Shown: one piece after another, positions 56,152 to 64,000 of the stretch | How the letters are laid out: each line of letters begins with the position of its first letter | Position numbering within the stretch: the first letter of the stretch is position 1 | DNA from: Pseudorhodobacter antarcticus | GTDB taxonomy: Bacteria > Pseudomonadota > Alphaproteobacteria > Rhodobacterales > Rhodobacteraceae | Direction of reading: 5' to 3' | Assembly (NCBI GenBank): GCA_945860375.1 | Contig: CAMAQR010000005.1 | Span: forward strand, 71,758 to 135,757 | Length of the DNA: 64,000 nucleotides | Notes under the pieces: model-generated | Seen by the model: the letters and a program-made list of their open reading frames with translations, nothing else | The model's database searches: none | Told to the model about the DNA's origin: nothing | Made by a program: the position numbers and the translations under genes

Positions 56152-57665
56152 GCGATCAGGCTTTGCCCGGTCATCTCGGGCGGCAAAGGCAGGCCCATCA
56201 GCGCCAGCACCGTCGGTGCCAGATCGGACAAACGCCCGCCTTGGCGCAGGGTTGCACCCACAGGCCCGCCGACCAGAACCACTGGCACCGGATTGGTCGT
56301 ATGCGCCGTGTGCGGCCCGCCGGTTACGGGATCCACCATCATCTCGCAGTTGCCATGATCTGCCGTTACCACCATCGCCCCCCCCTTTGCGGCCAGTGCC
56401 ACCAGCGCGCGACCCAGCCCCGCATCCACCGCCTCACAGGCCTTGATCGCGGCGGGCAAGCTGCCGGTGTGACCCACCATATCGGGATTGGCAAAGTTGA
56501 CGACGATCAGGTCATAGCCCTGTTCAATCGCCATCACGAGGTTATCGGCCACTGCGACCGACGACATTTCCGGCTGCAAATCATAGGTGGCGACCGCTGG
56601 CGATTTCGGCATCGCGCGGGACTCGCCTTCAAACGGCACCTCGCGGCCACCGTTCAGGAAAAACGTCACATGCGGGTATTTTTCAGTCTCCGCCAGCCGG
56701 AACTGCGTCAGCCCTTGCTTGGCCACCCATTCGCCCAAGGTGTTGGAAATGCTGCGCTTTGGGTAAGCCGTCGCCATGAATTCGCTGTGCGCGGTGGAGT
56801 ATTCCACCATCCCCAACAGTGCCGCCCACTGGGGCCGCGTGCCAGTTGCAAAGCCGTCAAATCCGGGCCCCGCCAGCGCCGCCAAAATCTCACGCGCACG
56901 GTCGGACCGGAAGTTCAGGCAGAAGAACCCGTCACCATCGCGCGCACCGCCGTAGCCGTCGATGATCGTCGGGGCCAGAAATTCATCCGTCACCGATACT
57001 GCATAAGACGCCGCCACCGCCGCATTGGCATCTGTCGCGATCAAACCTACACCGCGCACAATCGCGGCGTAGGCGCGTTCCACCCGGTCCCAGCGGTTGT
57101 CGCGGTCCATCGCCCAATAGCGCCCAATCACAGTGGCAATCCGCGCGCCCACAGGCATCTGCGCCGACAACTGCGCCATGTATTCGCCCGCCGATGATGG
57201 CGACACATCGCGCCCGTCGGTGATCGCGTGCAGCGCCACGGGCACGCCCAGCGCCGAAATCGCGCGGCAGGCGGCGATCACATGGCTGATATGCCCATGC
57301 ACGCCACCATCAGAAATCACACCCATCAGATGCGCGGTGCCCCCCGTGGCCCGCAGTTTCGCCGCAAAGTTCAAGACGGCGGGATTGGCAGCAAAAGTCC
57401 CGTCCTCAATCGCCAGATCAATCGCACCAAGGTCCATCGCCACCACCCGCCCCGCCCCGATATTGGTGTGGCCGACCTCGGAATTGCCCATCTGCCCGGT
57501 GGGCAGGCCGACATCGGGGCCAAAGGTGGTCAGGGTGCTGTGCGGGCAGTCGGCCCAAATCCGGTTGAAGTTTGGCACATTGGCCTGCGCGGGCGCGCTG
57601 TAGGTCGGATCGGCATTGATCCCCCAGCCATCCAGAATGCACAGAACAACGGGCTTGCGGGACAT
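56148..57665 (-). CDS. gpmI: 2,3-bisphosphoglycerate-independent phosphoglycerate mutase
   Basis: GpmI (505 residues) interconverts 3- and 2-phosphoglycerate in glycolysis and gluconeogenesis. Metal site Asp12 is in CILDGWG, catalytic Ser62 in GQMGNSEVGH, and the C-terminal metal motif VVTADHGNCE and the phosphatase-domain HTTNPVP are present. The start ATG 57665 gives MSRKPVVLCILDGWG; an upstream start at 57731 has no conserved sequence. It lies downstream of rlmH. Confidence 0.96.
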   Translation of the reverse strand: MSRKPVVLCILDGWGINADPTYSAPAQANVPNFNRIWADCPHSTLTTFGPDVGLPTGQMGNSEVGHTNIGAGRVVAMDLGAIDLAIEDGTFAANPAVLNFAAKLRATGGTAHLMGVISDGGVHGHISHVIAACRAISALGVPVALHAITDGRDVSPSSAGEYMAQLSAQMPVGARIATVIGRYWAMDRDNRWDRVERAYAAIVRGVGLIATDANAAVAASYAVSVTDEFLAPTIIDGYGGARDGDGFFCLNFRSDRAREILAALAGPGFDGFATGTRPQWAALLGMVEYSTAHSEFMATAYPKRSISNTLGEWVAKQGLTQFRLAETEKYPHVTFFLNGGREVPFEGESRAMPKSPAVATYDLQPEMSSVAVADNLVMAIEQGYDLIVVNFANPDMVGHTGSLPAAIKACEAVDAGLGRALVALAAKGGAMVVTADHGNCEMMVDPVTGGPHTAHTTNPVPVVLVGGPVGATLRQGGRLSDLAPTVLALMGLPLPPEMTGQSLIA

Positions 57666-57758
57666 GAGACAACCTTTCCAATGCGTAACCGCTTCTACCG
57701 CCCGATCCGCCACAGAGCAACGCCTCTGCATCCGGCACCCGCGATTTCAAAGAATCGG

Positions 57759-58229
57759 TCAGACCCGGTGATAAGGACCGCCACCCAGAATCGTCGCCGC
57801 CCGGTAAAGCTGTTCCGCCAGCATCACCCGCACCAGCATATGCGGCCAAACCATGCGCCCGAAGCTGAGCGAAAACTCGGCGCGGGCGCGCAGTGCAGGA
57901 TCAATCCCATCGGCGCCACCAATCACAAAGGCCACATCCTGCCGCCCGCCATCGCGCCAACGTGCCAGTTGTTCCGCAAATTCCGGTGACGACATGACCC
58001 GCCCGCGTTCATCCAGCGTCGCAATCAGCGCACCCGTTGGAATGGCCCGTTCCAACAGAACAGCTTCAGCGGCCATGCCCAAGTTCTTTTTATCCTCGAC
58101 CTCAAACTCTGCCACCGGGCCAAGCCCCAAGGGCCGCCCGGTGCGGTCCGCCCGCGTGTAGTAGTCATCCGTCAGATCACGCTCTGGCCCGGCCCGCAGC
58201 CGCCCCACGGCGCAAACATGCAGCCGCAA
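57759..58229 (-). CDS. rlmH: 23S rRNA pseudouridine-1915 N3-methyltransferase RlmH
   Basis: RlmH (156 residues) is a SPOUT methyltransferase. It begins MRLHVCAVGRLRAGPERDL, has the knot motifs FVIGGADGIDPALRARA (about 100-116) and the C-terminal LAEQLYRAATILGGGPYHRV. All match the family. It sits three bases after rsfS, a usual pairing. Confidence 0.96.
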   Translation of the reverse strand: MRLHVCAVGRLRAGPERDLTDDYYTRADRTGRPLGLGPVAEFEVEDKKNLGMAAEAVLLERAIPTGALIATLDERGRVMSSPEFAEQLARWRDGGRQDVAFVIGGADGIDPALRARAEFSLSFGRMVWPHMLVRVMLAEQLYRAATILGGGPYHRV

Positions 58230-58232
58230 CCC

Positions 58233-58745
58233 TTAGTCCCCGCGATGGGCAGAGCCGGGAAGCCACATCTTTTCAAGCTGATAGAACTCGCGCACTTCGG
58301 GGCGGAAGACGTGGACGATGACATCGGCCGTATCAATCAGCACCCAGTCGCCAGTTTCCTTGCCTTCCATCTTCGGCGTGAAGTGGAAGTCTTGCTTGAT
58401 GCGATCGGCCAGCTTTTCGGAAATCGCCGCAACCTGCCGCGTGGACCGACCCGAGCAGATCACCATGTAATCGGCCACATCGGAACGCCCGCGCAAATCG
58501 ATCTGCACGATGTCTTCGGCCTTGTCGTCGTCTACGGATGCCAGCACGGCGGCCAGCATGTCTTCGGACGAATAGTCATCGGCGTCACGGCTGACACGCG
58601 GGCCAACCGGCAGACCCGTGGTGGGATCAGCCGGCAAGGTGCGGTCATCCGGCAGGCCGGCGTCAGGATCAGAATGCGACAGGACTACGTCCTCCAAAAA
58701 GCGCGCCGATGCGGCCCCGGCGCAGGGGTACGCCCAAGGTATCAT
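58233..58745 (-). CDS. rsfS: Ribosome silencing factor RsfS
   Basis: RsfS prevents 30S-50S joining when nutrients are scarce. The conserved core begins at DKAEDIVQIDLRGRSDVADYMVICSGRSTRQVAAISEKLADRI and continues to DVIVHVFRPEVREFYQLEKMW. The whole frame gives 170 residues; the family is often nearer 110, so the ATG at 58559, giving MLAAVLASVDDDKAED, may be the true start. It lies immediately upstream of rlmH. Confidence 0.88.
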   Translation of the reverse strand: MIPWAYPCAGAASARFLEDVVLSHSDPDAGLPDDRTLPADPTTGLPVGPRVSRDADDYSSEDMLAAVLASVDDDKAEDIVQIDLRGRSDVADYMVICSGRSTRQVAAISEKLADRIKQDFHFTPKMEGKETGDWVLIDTADVIVHVFRPEVREFYQLEKMWLPGSAHRGD

Positions 58746-59136
58746 TGCAAGGCAACAATCTCAACGGCGGCGCAAAGCGGGCGCATATCCTTCACCGGGC
58801 GCCATCGCAAGGGGCAAGCGCGGCAAATACGTCGTGTCATCGAAATACCTGCGGTCAGGGCATCCCGCAGCAAGGGGATAAAAGGGGCAGTTCCTCAATT
58901 CTGGCGGGGTGCCTTCGTAGAACTGACACGGGTATTTTCAGTTTCCGGGCGGGTGTTACCCCGCCGGTGCCCCGTTGCCCGGCAATGGTTTGCCTGCAAA
59001 CCATAAGAGGGCTGTCCGGGTGGTCGTTGTTGTTGGTCCATCGGTGTTCCATCCCGCAGGATCACATTTCTCTGCGGCGGTCTGCGCGTTTCTTGGCAAG
59101 ACCAGTTCTGAGGGAACTTCGGAACGGGGGACGACT
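58746..59136. other. Intergenic region between rsfS and the IS481 fragment
   Basis: About 390 bases with no gene I can support. It should hold the rsfS promoter. A GC-rich inverted repeat (GGCGGGTGTTACCCCGCC, 58946-58963) is visible. The rest may be the 5' flank of the IS481 fragment. Confidence 0.45.
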
Positions 59137-59285
59137 GTGCTGATCCATCTTCACAAGCCAGTGACGACGATCCCGAAGGTCCGAGCGATCATGCAGAGCG
59201 GCGACGAGGCCGGGACGGTTCTTGCGGAAGCTTTCGGGATCACGCCGCAGACCGTCTACAAGCGGTGCAAGCGCGACGGCGTAAC
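59137..59285 (+). mobile_element. IS481-family transposase, 5' fragment only
   Basis: A GTG-initiated frame reads LIHLHKPVTTIPKVRAIM and EAGTVLAEAFGITPQTVYKRCKRD. This matches the N-terminal helix-turn-helix of IS481-family transposases, whose next conserved segments (LLPLDDL...) are absent. Homology ends near 59285, less than 20 bases from the maiA stop. The catalytic DDE domain is gone, so it is an inert remnant. No inverted repeats could be defined. Confidence 0.7.
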
Positions 59286-59301
59286 GGGCGGGCCTTTCGG
59301 G

Positions 59302-59919
59302 TCAGGGCTTGTGGCGGTCAGGGTGGGCTGCGGCCACGGCGGGGATTGCGCGCAGGTTGGCCATGATCCGCGCGATTTGGGGGAATGACGCCGCGTCGAT
59401 ACCCACCCGCTCGGCGTTGTAAATCTGCGGCACAAGGCAGATATCGGCCATGGTCACCGCGTTGCCATGGCAAAAATCGCCGGTTGCTGGGGTGTCCAGC
59501 ATGACATTGAACGCTGCCAAACCCGCGCTGATATAGTGGCGCTGCCAGTCGTCGGCGGTGATGCCTCCCAGACTGGCCACATGGTTGCGCACCGACAGAT
59601 TGCAGATCGGTGCGATTTCCATCGCGATGGCGTAGGACAACATGCGCACCCGCGCCCGGCCCGCCGCATCGGCAGGCATCAAACCACCCCGTGTTTCCGC
59701 CAGATATTCAATGATCGCAAGGGATTGCGTCAGTGTCAGGTCATCAATCATCAGCGTCGGCACAAGTCCTTGCGGGTTGCGCGCGGTGTTGGCGGCCCCT
59801 CGGTGTTCGCCTTTGACCAGATCGACGGGCAAGTTGTCATGGGGCACCCCCAACAGGTTAAGCGCAATGCGGACCCGGTAGGCGGCAGAGGACCGCCAGT
59901 AGTCGTAAAGCCGGGTCAT
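59302..59919 (-). CDS. maiA: Maleylacetoacetate isomerase (zeta-class GST)
   Basis: MaiA (205 residues) isomerises maleylacetoacetate to fumarylacetoacetate in tyrosine/homogentisate degradation. The N-terminal thioredoxin-like half has YWRSSAAYRVRIALNLLG, close to the zeta-class motif SSCxYRVRIAL with Cys as Ala here, and NPQGLVPTLMIDD. The C-terminal helical half ends VTMADICLVPQIYNAERVGI. The IS481 fragment abuts its 3' end. It overlaps the MarR gene by four bases. Confidence 0.9.
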   Translation of the reverse strand: MTRLYDYWRSSAAYRVRIALNLLGVPHDNLPVDLVKGEHRGAANTARNPQGLVPTLMIDDLTLTQSLAIIEYLAETRGGLMPADAAGRARVRMLSYAIAMEIAPICNLSVRNHVASLGGITADDWQRHYISAGLAAFNVMLDTPATGDFCHGNAVTMADICLVPQIYNAERVGIDAASFPQIARIMANLRAIPAVAAAHPDRHKP

Positions 59920-60338
59920 TTGTCATCCATCAGTCTGAGCAACGCCGCGCGAAACACCGGAGCATCCTCGGCCATTTTCGCCATCACTTCGGCCTGATAG
60001 GCGTCGGCAATCGGGACGATGCGGGTGATCAGCGCGCGGCCCAGTTCTGTCAGGCGCATGTCCAGCAAGCGGCGGTCATCGGGGTTTTCGCGTTTCTCGA
60101 TCAGGCCAGCGGTTTCCAGACGGGCCGCCGCGCGCGACACCTTGGATTTGTCCATATCCACCCGCGCATGGATTTCGCGCACCGACACCGAGCCTGACTG
60201 CGCCAGATGCGCCAGAACCCGCCATTCCGGGATCGAAAGACCAAATTCGGCACGATAGCGGTCGGCAAAACCTTTTGAAATCCGGCTGGAGACGACAGCC
60301 AACTGGTAAGGCAGGAAAGCGGCAAGATCGAAACTCAT
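59916..60338 (-). CDS. MarR-family transcriptional regulator
   Basis: This 140-residue winged-helix regulator has LSIPEWRVLAHLAQSGSVSVREIHARVDMDKSKVSRAAARLETAGLIEKRENPDDRRLLDMRL, the classical MarR DNA-binding core. It is encoded with maiA and divergent from the MFS gene, so it probably controls one or both in response to an aromatic compound. The 118 bases to the MFS start should hold its operator; no strong palindrome was found by eye. Confidence 0.92.
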   Translation of the reverse strand: MSFDLAAFLPYQLAVVSSRISKGFADRYRAEFGLSIPEWRVLAHLAQSGSVSVREIHARVDMDKSKVSRAAARLETAGLIEKRENPDDRRLLDMRLTELGRALITRIVPIADAYQAEVMAKMAEDAPVFRAALLRLMDDK

Positions 60339-60456
60339 CTTTCACTCCGGGTGCGATCGCCACAGCCTGCATGGAAGGCCCTCGTTTCGCAAGATGGTGC
60401 AGTTGACAGTGCCGCCATGGCAAGGGAAACCGTTGGCGCGGAAACAGGAGACAGTT

Positions 60457-61560
60457 GTGCAGAATGTGTTGAAGGCCAATGCGGGGCTGCTGTTTGCCGG
60501 GGTTGCGACCTTTATTCTGATGGGGGCCGGGCAGGCGCTGTATGGGCCGGCGCTCCCTGCGTTTTCACGCAGCTTTGGCGTGGGGTTGGGGACAGCCGGG
60601 CTGGTGATTTCGGCGCATTGGGTCGGCTGTGCTGTGGGCGTTGCGGGCATGTTCTGGCGCGGCCCACAGGTGTCGCCGCGCCATGTGATCGTGATGATGG
60701 GGCTGGGGTCAGCGCTGGTTGCGTCGGGGCTGGGCTGGCCGGTGGTTTTGCTGGGGGCCATGGTGTTTGGGGCAGGCTATGGCTGCGCGACCGTGGTGTT
60801 CAATCCACGGGTGCTGCGGGCATTTGGGCCGCGCGGGACGGCCATGCTCAGCCTGCTGAACGCCACCTTTGGCATCGGGGCGATCGGGGCGCCGCTGCTG
60901 TTTGTGGCCTTGGGCAACGACCCCTTCTTGGCTTTCGCCGCCTTTGCCGGGTTCGCGGCCCTGATCTGGCTGGGCGCAGGACCTGCCAGCCGACCCGAGG
61001 CGGCGGCGGCAGAGGTTATCGTGAAACCCTTTCGCCCGCATCTGCCAATTCTGACGTTTTGCATGGGGGCCATCGGGCTTGAGGCCACGCTGATCGGCCT
61101 TGGCCCCGCCGCCCTGATTGCAGCGGGGGAAACCGAAGTTCATGCGGCGCAACTGTTGTCGCTGTTCTTTCTGGCATTTCTGGCAGCGCGGGTGGCGCTG
61201 ACCTTCACCGCGCATCTGATGCCATCGTTCACACTCTACACGGTTGCGTTGACCGTTGCTTTTGTGGCGGCGCTGGGGGCAGCTTTGGTGGCTCCGGGAA
61301 TTTGCTTTGTGATCTTGGGGGCCTGTACGGGAATGCTCTTTCCGGGCGGCTACGTCACCGCCACGCACAAGATGGGTCATGACCCGCGCGTGCCGCCCAC
61401 GATCATCGCGGCGGGGCTGGTTGGCGGGATTGCGGCGCCGCTGCTTCTGTCACCGTTTCTTGAGGCGATGGGCGCGCGCGGCTTCTTCTGGATCATTGCG
61501 GCCGTGGCAGGCGGCCTCAGCCTTGCCGCCTGGATCAACCTGCGCAAAATGAACCACTAG
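60457..61560 (+). CDS. MFS transporter
   Basis: This protein of about 367 residues has around twelve membrane helices. The GTG at 60457 has AGGAG six bases upstream, so it was preferred to an upstream ATG. The first helices read LLFAGVATFILMGAGQALYGPALPAF, and a GAGYGCATVVFNPRVLRAFGPRGT segment follows the fourth helix. It is divergent from the MarR gene and upstream of the fumarylacetoacetase gene, so it may carry an aromatic acid or related compound. That is an inference. Confidence 0.85.
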   Translation: MQNVLKANAGLLFAGVATFILMGAGQALYGPALPAFSRSFGVGLGTAGLVISAHWVGCAVGVAGMFWRGPQVSPRHVIVMMGLGSALVASGLGWPVVLLGAMVFGAGYGCATVVFNPRVLRAFGPRGTAMLSLLNATFGIGAIGAPLLFVALGNDPFLAFAAFAGFAALIWLGAGPASRPEAAAAEVIVKPFRPHLPILTFCMGAIGLEATLIGLGPAALIAAGETEVHAAQLLSLFFLAFLAARVALTFTAHLMPSFTLYTVALTVAFVAALGAALVAPGICFVILGACTGMLFPGGYVTATHKMGHDPRVPPTIIAAGLVGGIAAPLLLSPFLEAMGARGFFWIIAAVAGGLSLAAWINLRKMNH

Positions 61561-61910
61561 CCGGCCGCCTTGCTTACCGGACGGCCCCTTGGCATGATAA
61601 CACACGGTGACAAAAGGCGCTGGCGTCACGCATGGCATGGCCGCCCGACAGCCACTGCCATATCCGCAACATCGCCATCGCATCATCCCCCTGCGCCCTG
61701 CAATCGTGCAGTTTCATCACCTTGGGCCGTCCACACACTTCACCGTCATGACTTTGCCCTTTTCCCGACGAAAAGCCCCCACATCGCCCGTCTGCGCCGA
61801 ACCGGTTGACGGTTGATGACAGCGTGCGATCTGAATCCGTCGCAGACGCTTCAAATCTTTCGCAAACTGGCGGGCTGTGCAATGAAGGGGCACCATTGAA
61901 GGGACCGACC
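61561..61910. other. Intergenic region upstream of fahA
   Basis: About 350 bases. I see no gene I can support; a minus-strand frame of about 45 codons (MKLHDCRAQGDDAMAM...) is open but matches nothing I know. The region probably carries the fahA promoter. An AAGGGA site precedes the fahA start. Confidence 0.4.
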
Positions 61911-63167
61911 ATGCGCCTGATGCAAAGCTGGGTGGACAGCGCCAATTCCGCCACCACCGATTTCCCGCTGAACAACCTGCCCTGCGGCGTGTTTTCCTTG
62001 GACGACGGCGATCCGCGCTGTGGCGTAGCGATTGGCGACTTCATTCTGGACGTCGCGGCATTGGAGTCCGAAGGGCTGTTGCGCCTGTCCGATCAGCCGG
62101 TGTTCGATGTGCCGTTCTGGAATGAATTCATGGAGTTGGGGGCCGATGTCTGGGCCGATTTCCGCGCACAGGTGACGGCGATGTTGGCGGTGGGCGCCTC
62201 CAAACGCTGGATCGTCGAGGATCATCTGGTGCCGATGGCCAAGGTCAGGCTGCACCTTCCGTTCATGATTTCAGAATACACCGATTTTTATGCAGGCCGG
62301 AATCATGCCTTTAACGTGGGGTCGATGTTCCGCGACCCGGAAAACGCCCTGCCACCGAACTGGCTGCATATGCCCATCGGCTACAACGGGCGCGCGTCGT
62401 CGGTTGTGGTGTCGGGCACCGATGTGCGTCGCCCCTTGGGGCAGTTGAAGCCACCGGGGGCAGAGATGCCCTATTTCGGCGCATCCAAGCGGTTTGATTT
62501 TGAGCTGGAGTTGGGCGCGGTGGTGGGACAGGCCAGCGACGGACCGGTTTCGGTGGCGCAAGCCGATGCCATGATCTTTGGCTATGTGCTGCTGAACGAC
62601 TGGTCGGCACGCGACATTCAGGCTTGGGAGTATCAACCGCTGGGACCGTTTCAGGCCAAGGCGACCGCGACGACGATCAGCCCGTGGATCGTGATGGCGC
62701 AGGCGTTGCAGCCATTCCGCGTGGCCACCCCTGCGCGCGAAGTGCCGCTGTTGCCCTATTTGGTCGAGCCCGGGCCGATGCTTTATGACATCACGCTGGA
62801 GGTTGGGTTGACGCCCGAAGGTGGCACGGAAACCGTGATCAGCCGCACCAACCACGCCGAGATGTATTACTCCGCGCCACAGCAACTGTGCCATCACGCC
62901 AGCTCTGGCTGCCCGATGAATGTGGGCGATCTGTTGGGGTCCGGCACGATTTCCGGGCCCGAGCGTGGCAACCGCGGGTCACTGCTGGAACTGTCATGGG
63001 GCGGCAAAGACCCATTGGCGATTGCAGGCGGCGCGCGCAGTTTCATCGAGGACGGCGACAGGGTGGTTCTGCGTGGCCATGCGGCGGGCGAGGGCTTTCG
63101 TGTCGGCTTTGGCGATTGCGCAGGTCGGCTGGTGCCAGCGCTGCCGGTGCCGGATTGGGCAAAGTAA
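61911..63167 (+). CDS. fahA: Fumarylacetoacetase
   Basis: Fah (418 residues) splits fumarylacetoacetate to fumarate and acetoacetate, the last step of tyrosine degradation. The substrate and metal-site segments EYTDFYAGRNHAFNVGSMFR, FELELGAVVG, LNDWSARDIQAWEYQPLGPF and GTISGPERGNRGSLLEL are intact. The ATG at 61911 gives the family N-terminus; an upstream start at 61806 adds an unlikely leader. With maiA nearby, most of the lower pathway is encoded here; hmgA is absent from the window. Confidence 0.95.
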   Translation: MRLMQSWVDSANSATTDFPLNNLPCGVFSLDDGDPRCGVAIGDFILDVAALESEGLLRLSDQPVFDVPFWNEFMELGADVWADFRAQVTAMLAVGASKRWIVEDHLVPMAKVRLHLPFMISEYTDFYAGRNHAFNVGSMFRDPENALPPNWLHMPIGYNGRASSVVVSGTDVRRPLGQLKPPGAEMPYFGASKRFDFELELGAVVGQASDGPVSVAQADAMIFGYVLLNDWSARDIQAWEYQPLGPFQAKATATTISPWIVMAQALQPFRVATPAREVPLLPYLVEPGPMLYDITLEVGLTPEGGTETVISRTNHAEMYYSAPQQLCHHASSGCPMNVGDLLGSGTISGPERGNRGSLLELSWGGKDPLAIAGGARSFIEDGDRVVLRGHAAGEGFRVGFGDCAGRLVPALPVPDWAK

Positions 63168-63191
63168 ACGGGCGTTCGCAAACCTGACGGT

Positions 63192-63923
63192 TCAGGACGG
63201 AAACAGCGCTTCGCGCCCGGTTTCCGTCAGCAGATGCACATCGCGCCCTTCAATCACGATGGCCGAAAGTGGGCCACCATAAGCGGCAGAACTGTCAATA
63301 TTGACGCGGTTGCCATAGTGGGTGGGGGTGTCAATGGCGGTGTGGCCATGGATGATGAGGGCGCCGTGATCGCGGCTATCCTCCAGAAAATCCTTGCGTA
63401 TCCACAGCAGATCATCCTCGGCTTGCTGCGACAAGGCGATGCCGGGACGAATGCCTGCATGCACAAAAATCACCTCGCCACGTTGGTGGCTGATGGGCAG
63501 CGTCTCCAGAAATGCCCGGTGGCTGGCGGGAACGGCGGCAATGGCCTCGGCATGCACCGGGGCCAGCGGGCGGTCTGAGGCGTTTTTGACGCCGTAGGAC
63601 GTCAGCGTTTCACCGCCGCCGATGCGCGGGTGCAGGTAAGACAAATCATGACGCAAGCCGGGATCATGATAGGCAATATCGGTCAGGTAGTTTGCGAACA
63701 TCCGGTCATGATTGCCTTTGAGAACGATCCAATCCTGACCAGAAGCAATTCCGGCACGCAGATGCTCAACCACGCCTTGGCAATTCGGACCCCGGTCCAC
63801 CAGATCGCCGATATGCACGATCGGGGCCGCGCCATGCTCTGCCATGTCGCGGGCAATCCACGCATGGACACGGTGCAACTGTTCAAGATGGCCGTGAATG
63901 TCGCCGATAGCGTAGGTTCTCAT
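63192..63923 (-). CDS. PPP-family metallophosphatase (Ser/Thr phosphatase or ApaH-like)
   Basis: This 243-residue protein has the PPP metal motifs GDIHG (7-11), GDLVDRG (39-45) and GNHD (69-72), and further histidines in FVHAGIRPG and HGHTAIDTPTHYGNRVNIDSSA. It may dephosphorylate proteins or hydrolyse dinucleoside tetraphosphates. The short length without insertions fits bacterial PrpA-like phosphatases. It is convergent with fahA. Confidence 0.88.
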   Translation of the reverse strand: MRTYAIGDIHGHLEQLHRVHAWIARDMAEHGAAPIVHIGDLVDRGPNCQGVVEHLRAGIASGQDWIVLKGNHDRMFANYLTDIAYHDPGLRHDLSYLHPRIGGGETLTSYGVKNASDRPLAPVHAEAIAAVPASHRAFLETLPISHQRGEVIFVHAGIRPGIALSQQAEDDLLWIRKDFLEDSRDHGALIIHGHTAIDTPTHYGNRVNIDSSAAYGGPLSAIVIEGRDVHLLTETGREALFPS

Positions 63924-63944
63924 GCGGGCCTCTTGATGGATAGG

Positions 63945-63998
63945 CCGGGGGGCTGCACGCCCCCCGGACCCCCGTGGGATATTTCTACCAATGTGAAA
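63945..63998 (+). repeat. Second copy of the Rhodobacteraceae-type intergenic repeat
   Basis: CCGGGGGGC pairs with GCCCCCCGG, followed by ACCCCCGTGGGATATTT, CTACCAATGTGAAA. The order is the same as in the copy after rnhA, with small differences. It lies about 20 bases upstream of the phosphatase start; whatever follows on the right is outside the window. Confidence 0.75.
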
Positions 63999-64000
63999 GG

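Noticed and set aside
58946..58963. GC-rich inverted repeat as a terminator
   Set aside because: No T-run follows and no gene ends close by; listed only as an intergenic feature.
60394..60456. ATG start of the MFS transporter at 60394
   Set aside because: No ribosome site and a hydrophilic leader; GTG 60457 has AGGAG at good spacing.

Overview
The window is a typical alphaproteobacterial chromosome segment, GC-rich (roughly low 60s % by eye), almost certainly from Rhodobacterales (Rhodobacteraceae / roseobacter group). Reasons: the ChvI-ChvG-HprK-RapZ-EIIA-HPr gene order; the rpoZ-rsh-DUF2062-pdxJ-acpS-lepB-rnc-era-DUF1491-recO order; DUF6473 and twin-TM small proteins typical of this family; an ATP-type PEP carboxykinase; a methylsuccinyl-CoA dehydrogenase of the ethylmalonyl-CoA pathway; and two copies of a GC-hairpin/GGATATTT intergenic element that I associate with this family. 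I saw no rRNA, tRNA, CRISPR array, prophage or intact insertion sequence.

Layout. 0-7 kb: a cut-off AlkB-like hydroxylase, mutY, a DciA-like gene, a DsbA-like oxidoreductase, a family III CoA-transferase, parC and an SH3 protein with a 26-bp tandem palindrome at its 3' end. 7-12.6 kb: SDR, twin-TM protein, cobalamin adenosyltransferase, etfB-etfA, DUF6473 and 3-hydroxybutyryl-CoA dehydrogenase. 12.6-17.9 kb (minus strand): acyltransferase, then chvI-chvG-hprK-rapZ-EIIA-ptsH. 18-22.6 kb: pckA, behind paired LacI-type operator-like sites; a TauE permease; and mcd, behind a strong dyad. 22.5-33.1 kb (minus): exonuclease, MFS, recO, DUF1491, era, rnc, lepB, acpS, pdxJ, DUF2062, rsh, rpoZ, folK. 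33.3-36.9 kb (plus): NYN nuclease, YcxB-like membrane protein, ispH, DUF3429, a secreted protein and rnhA.

36.9-43.6 kb is the accessory part of the window: a rhamnosyltransferase-like protein, an FkbM methyltransferase, a GT90/CAP10-like protein, a GT32-like protein, a GT2 protein fused to a methyltransferase-like domain, and a divergent glycosyltransferase. No flippase, polymerase or chain-length gene is present, so it looks like a glycan-decoration locus acting on something assembled elsewhere. This is the best candidate in the window for an uncharacterised system.

43.7-53.6 kb: TetR-like regulator, GlsB-type protein, fmt, a deformylase paralogue with a destroyed active site, the true def, a PatB-type C-S lyase, and smc. 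smc is flanked by decayed genes: an L,D-transpeptidase pseudogene, an unidentified scrambled stretch, and GNAT and LrgB remnants. 53-58.7 kb (minus): rsfS, rlmH, gpmI, envC-like, ctpA, rppH. 59-63.2 kb: an IS481 transposase fragment, then maiA, a MarR regulator, an MFS transporter and fahA (end of tyrosine/homogentisate catabolism), and a PPP-type phosphatase.

Metabolically, several genes fit acetate/C2 and short-chain acyl-CoA use. Mcd passes electrons to EtfAB, the adenosyltransferase supplies the B12 cofactor of ethylmalonyl-CoA and methylmalonyl-CoA mutases, HbdA works on C4-CoA units, and PckA provides the gluconeogenic exit.
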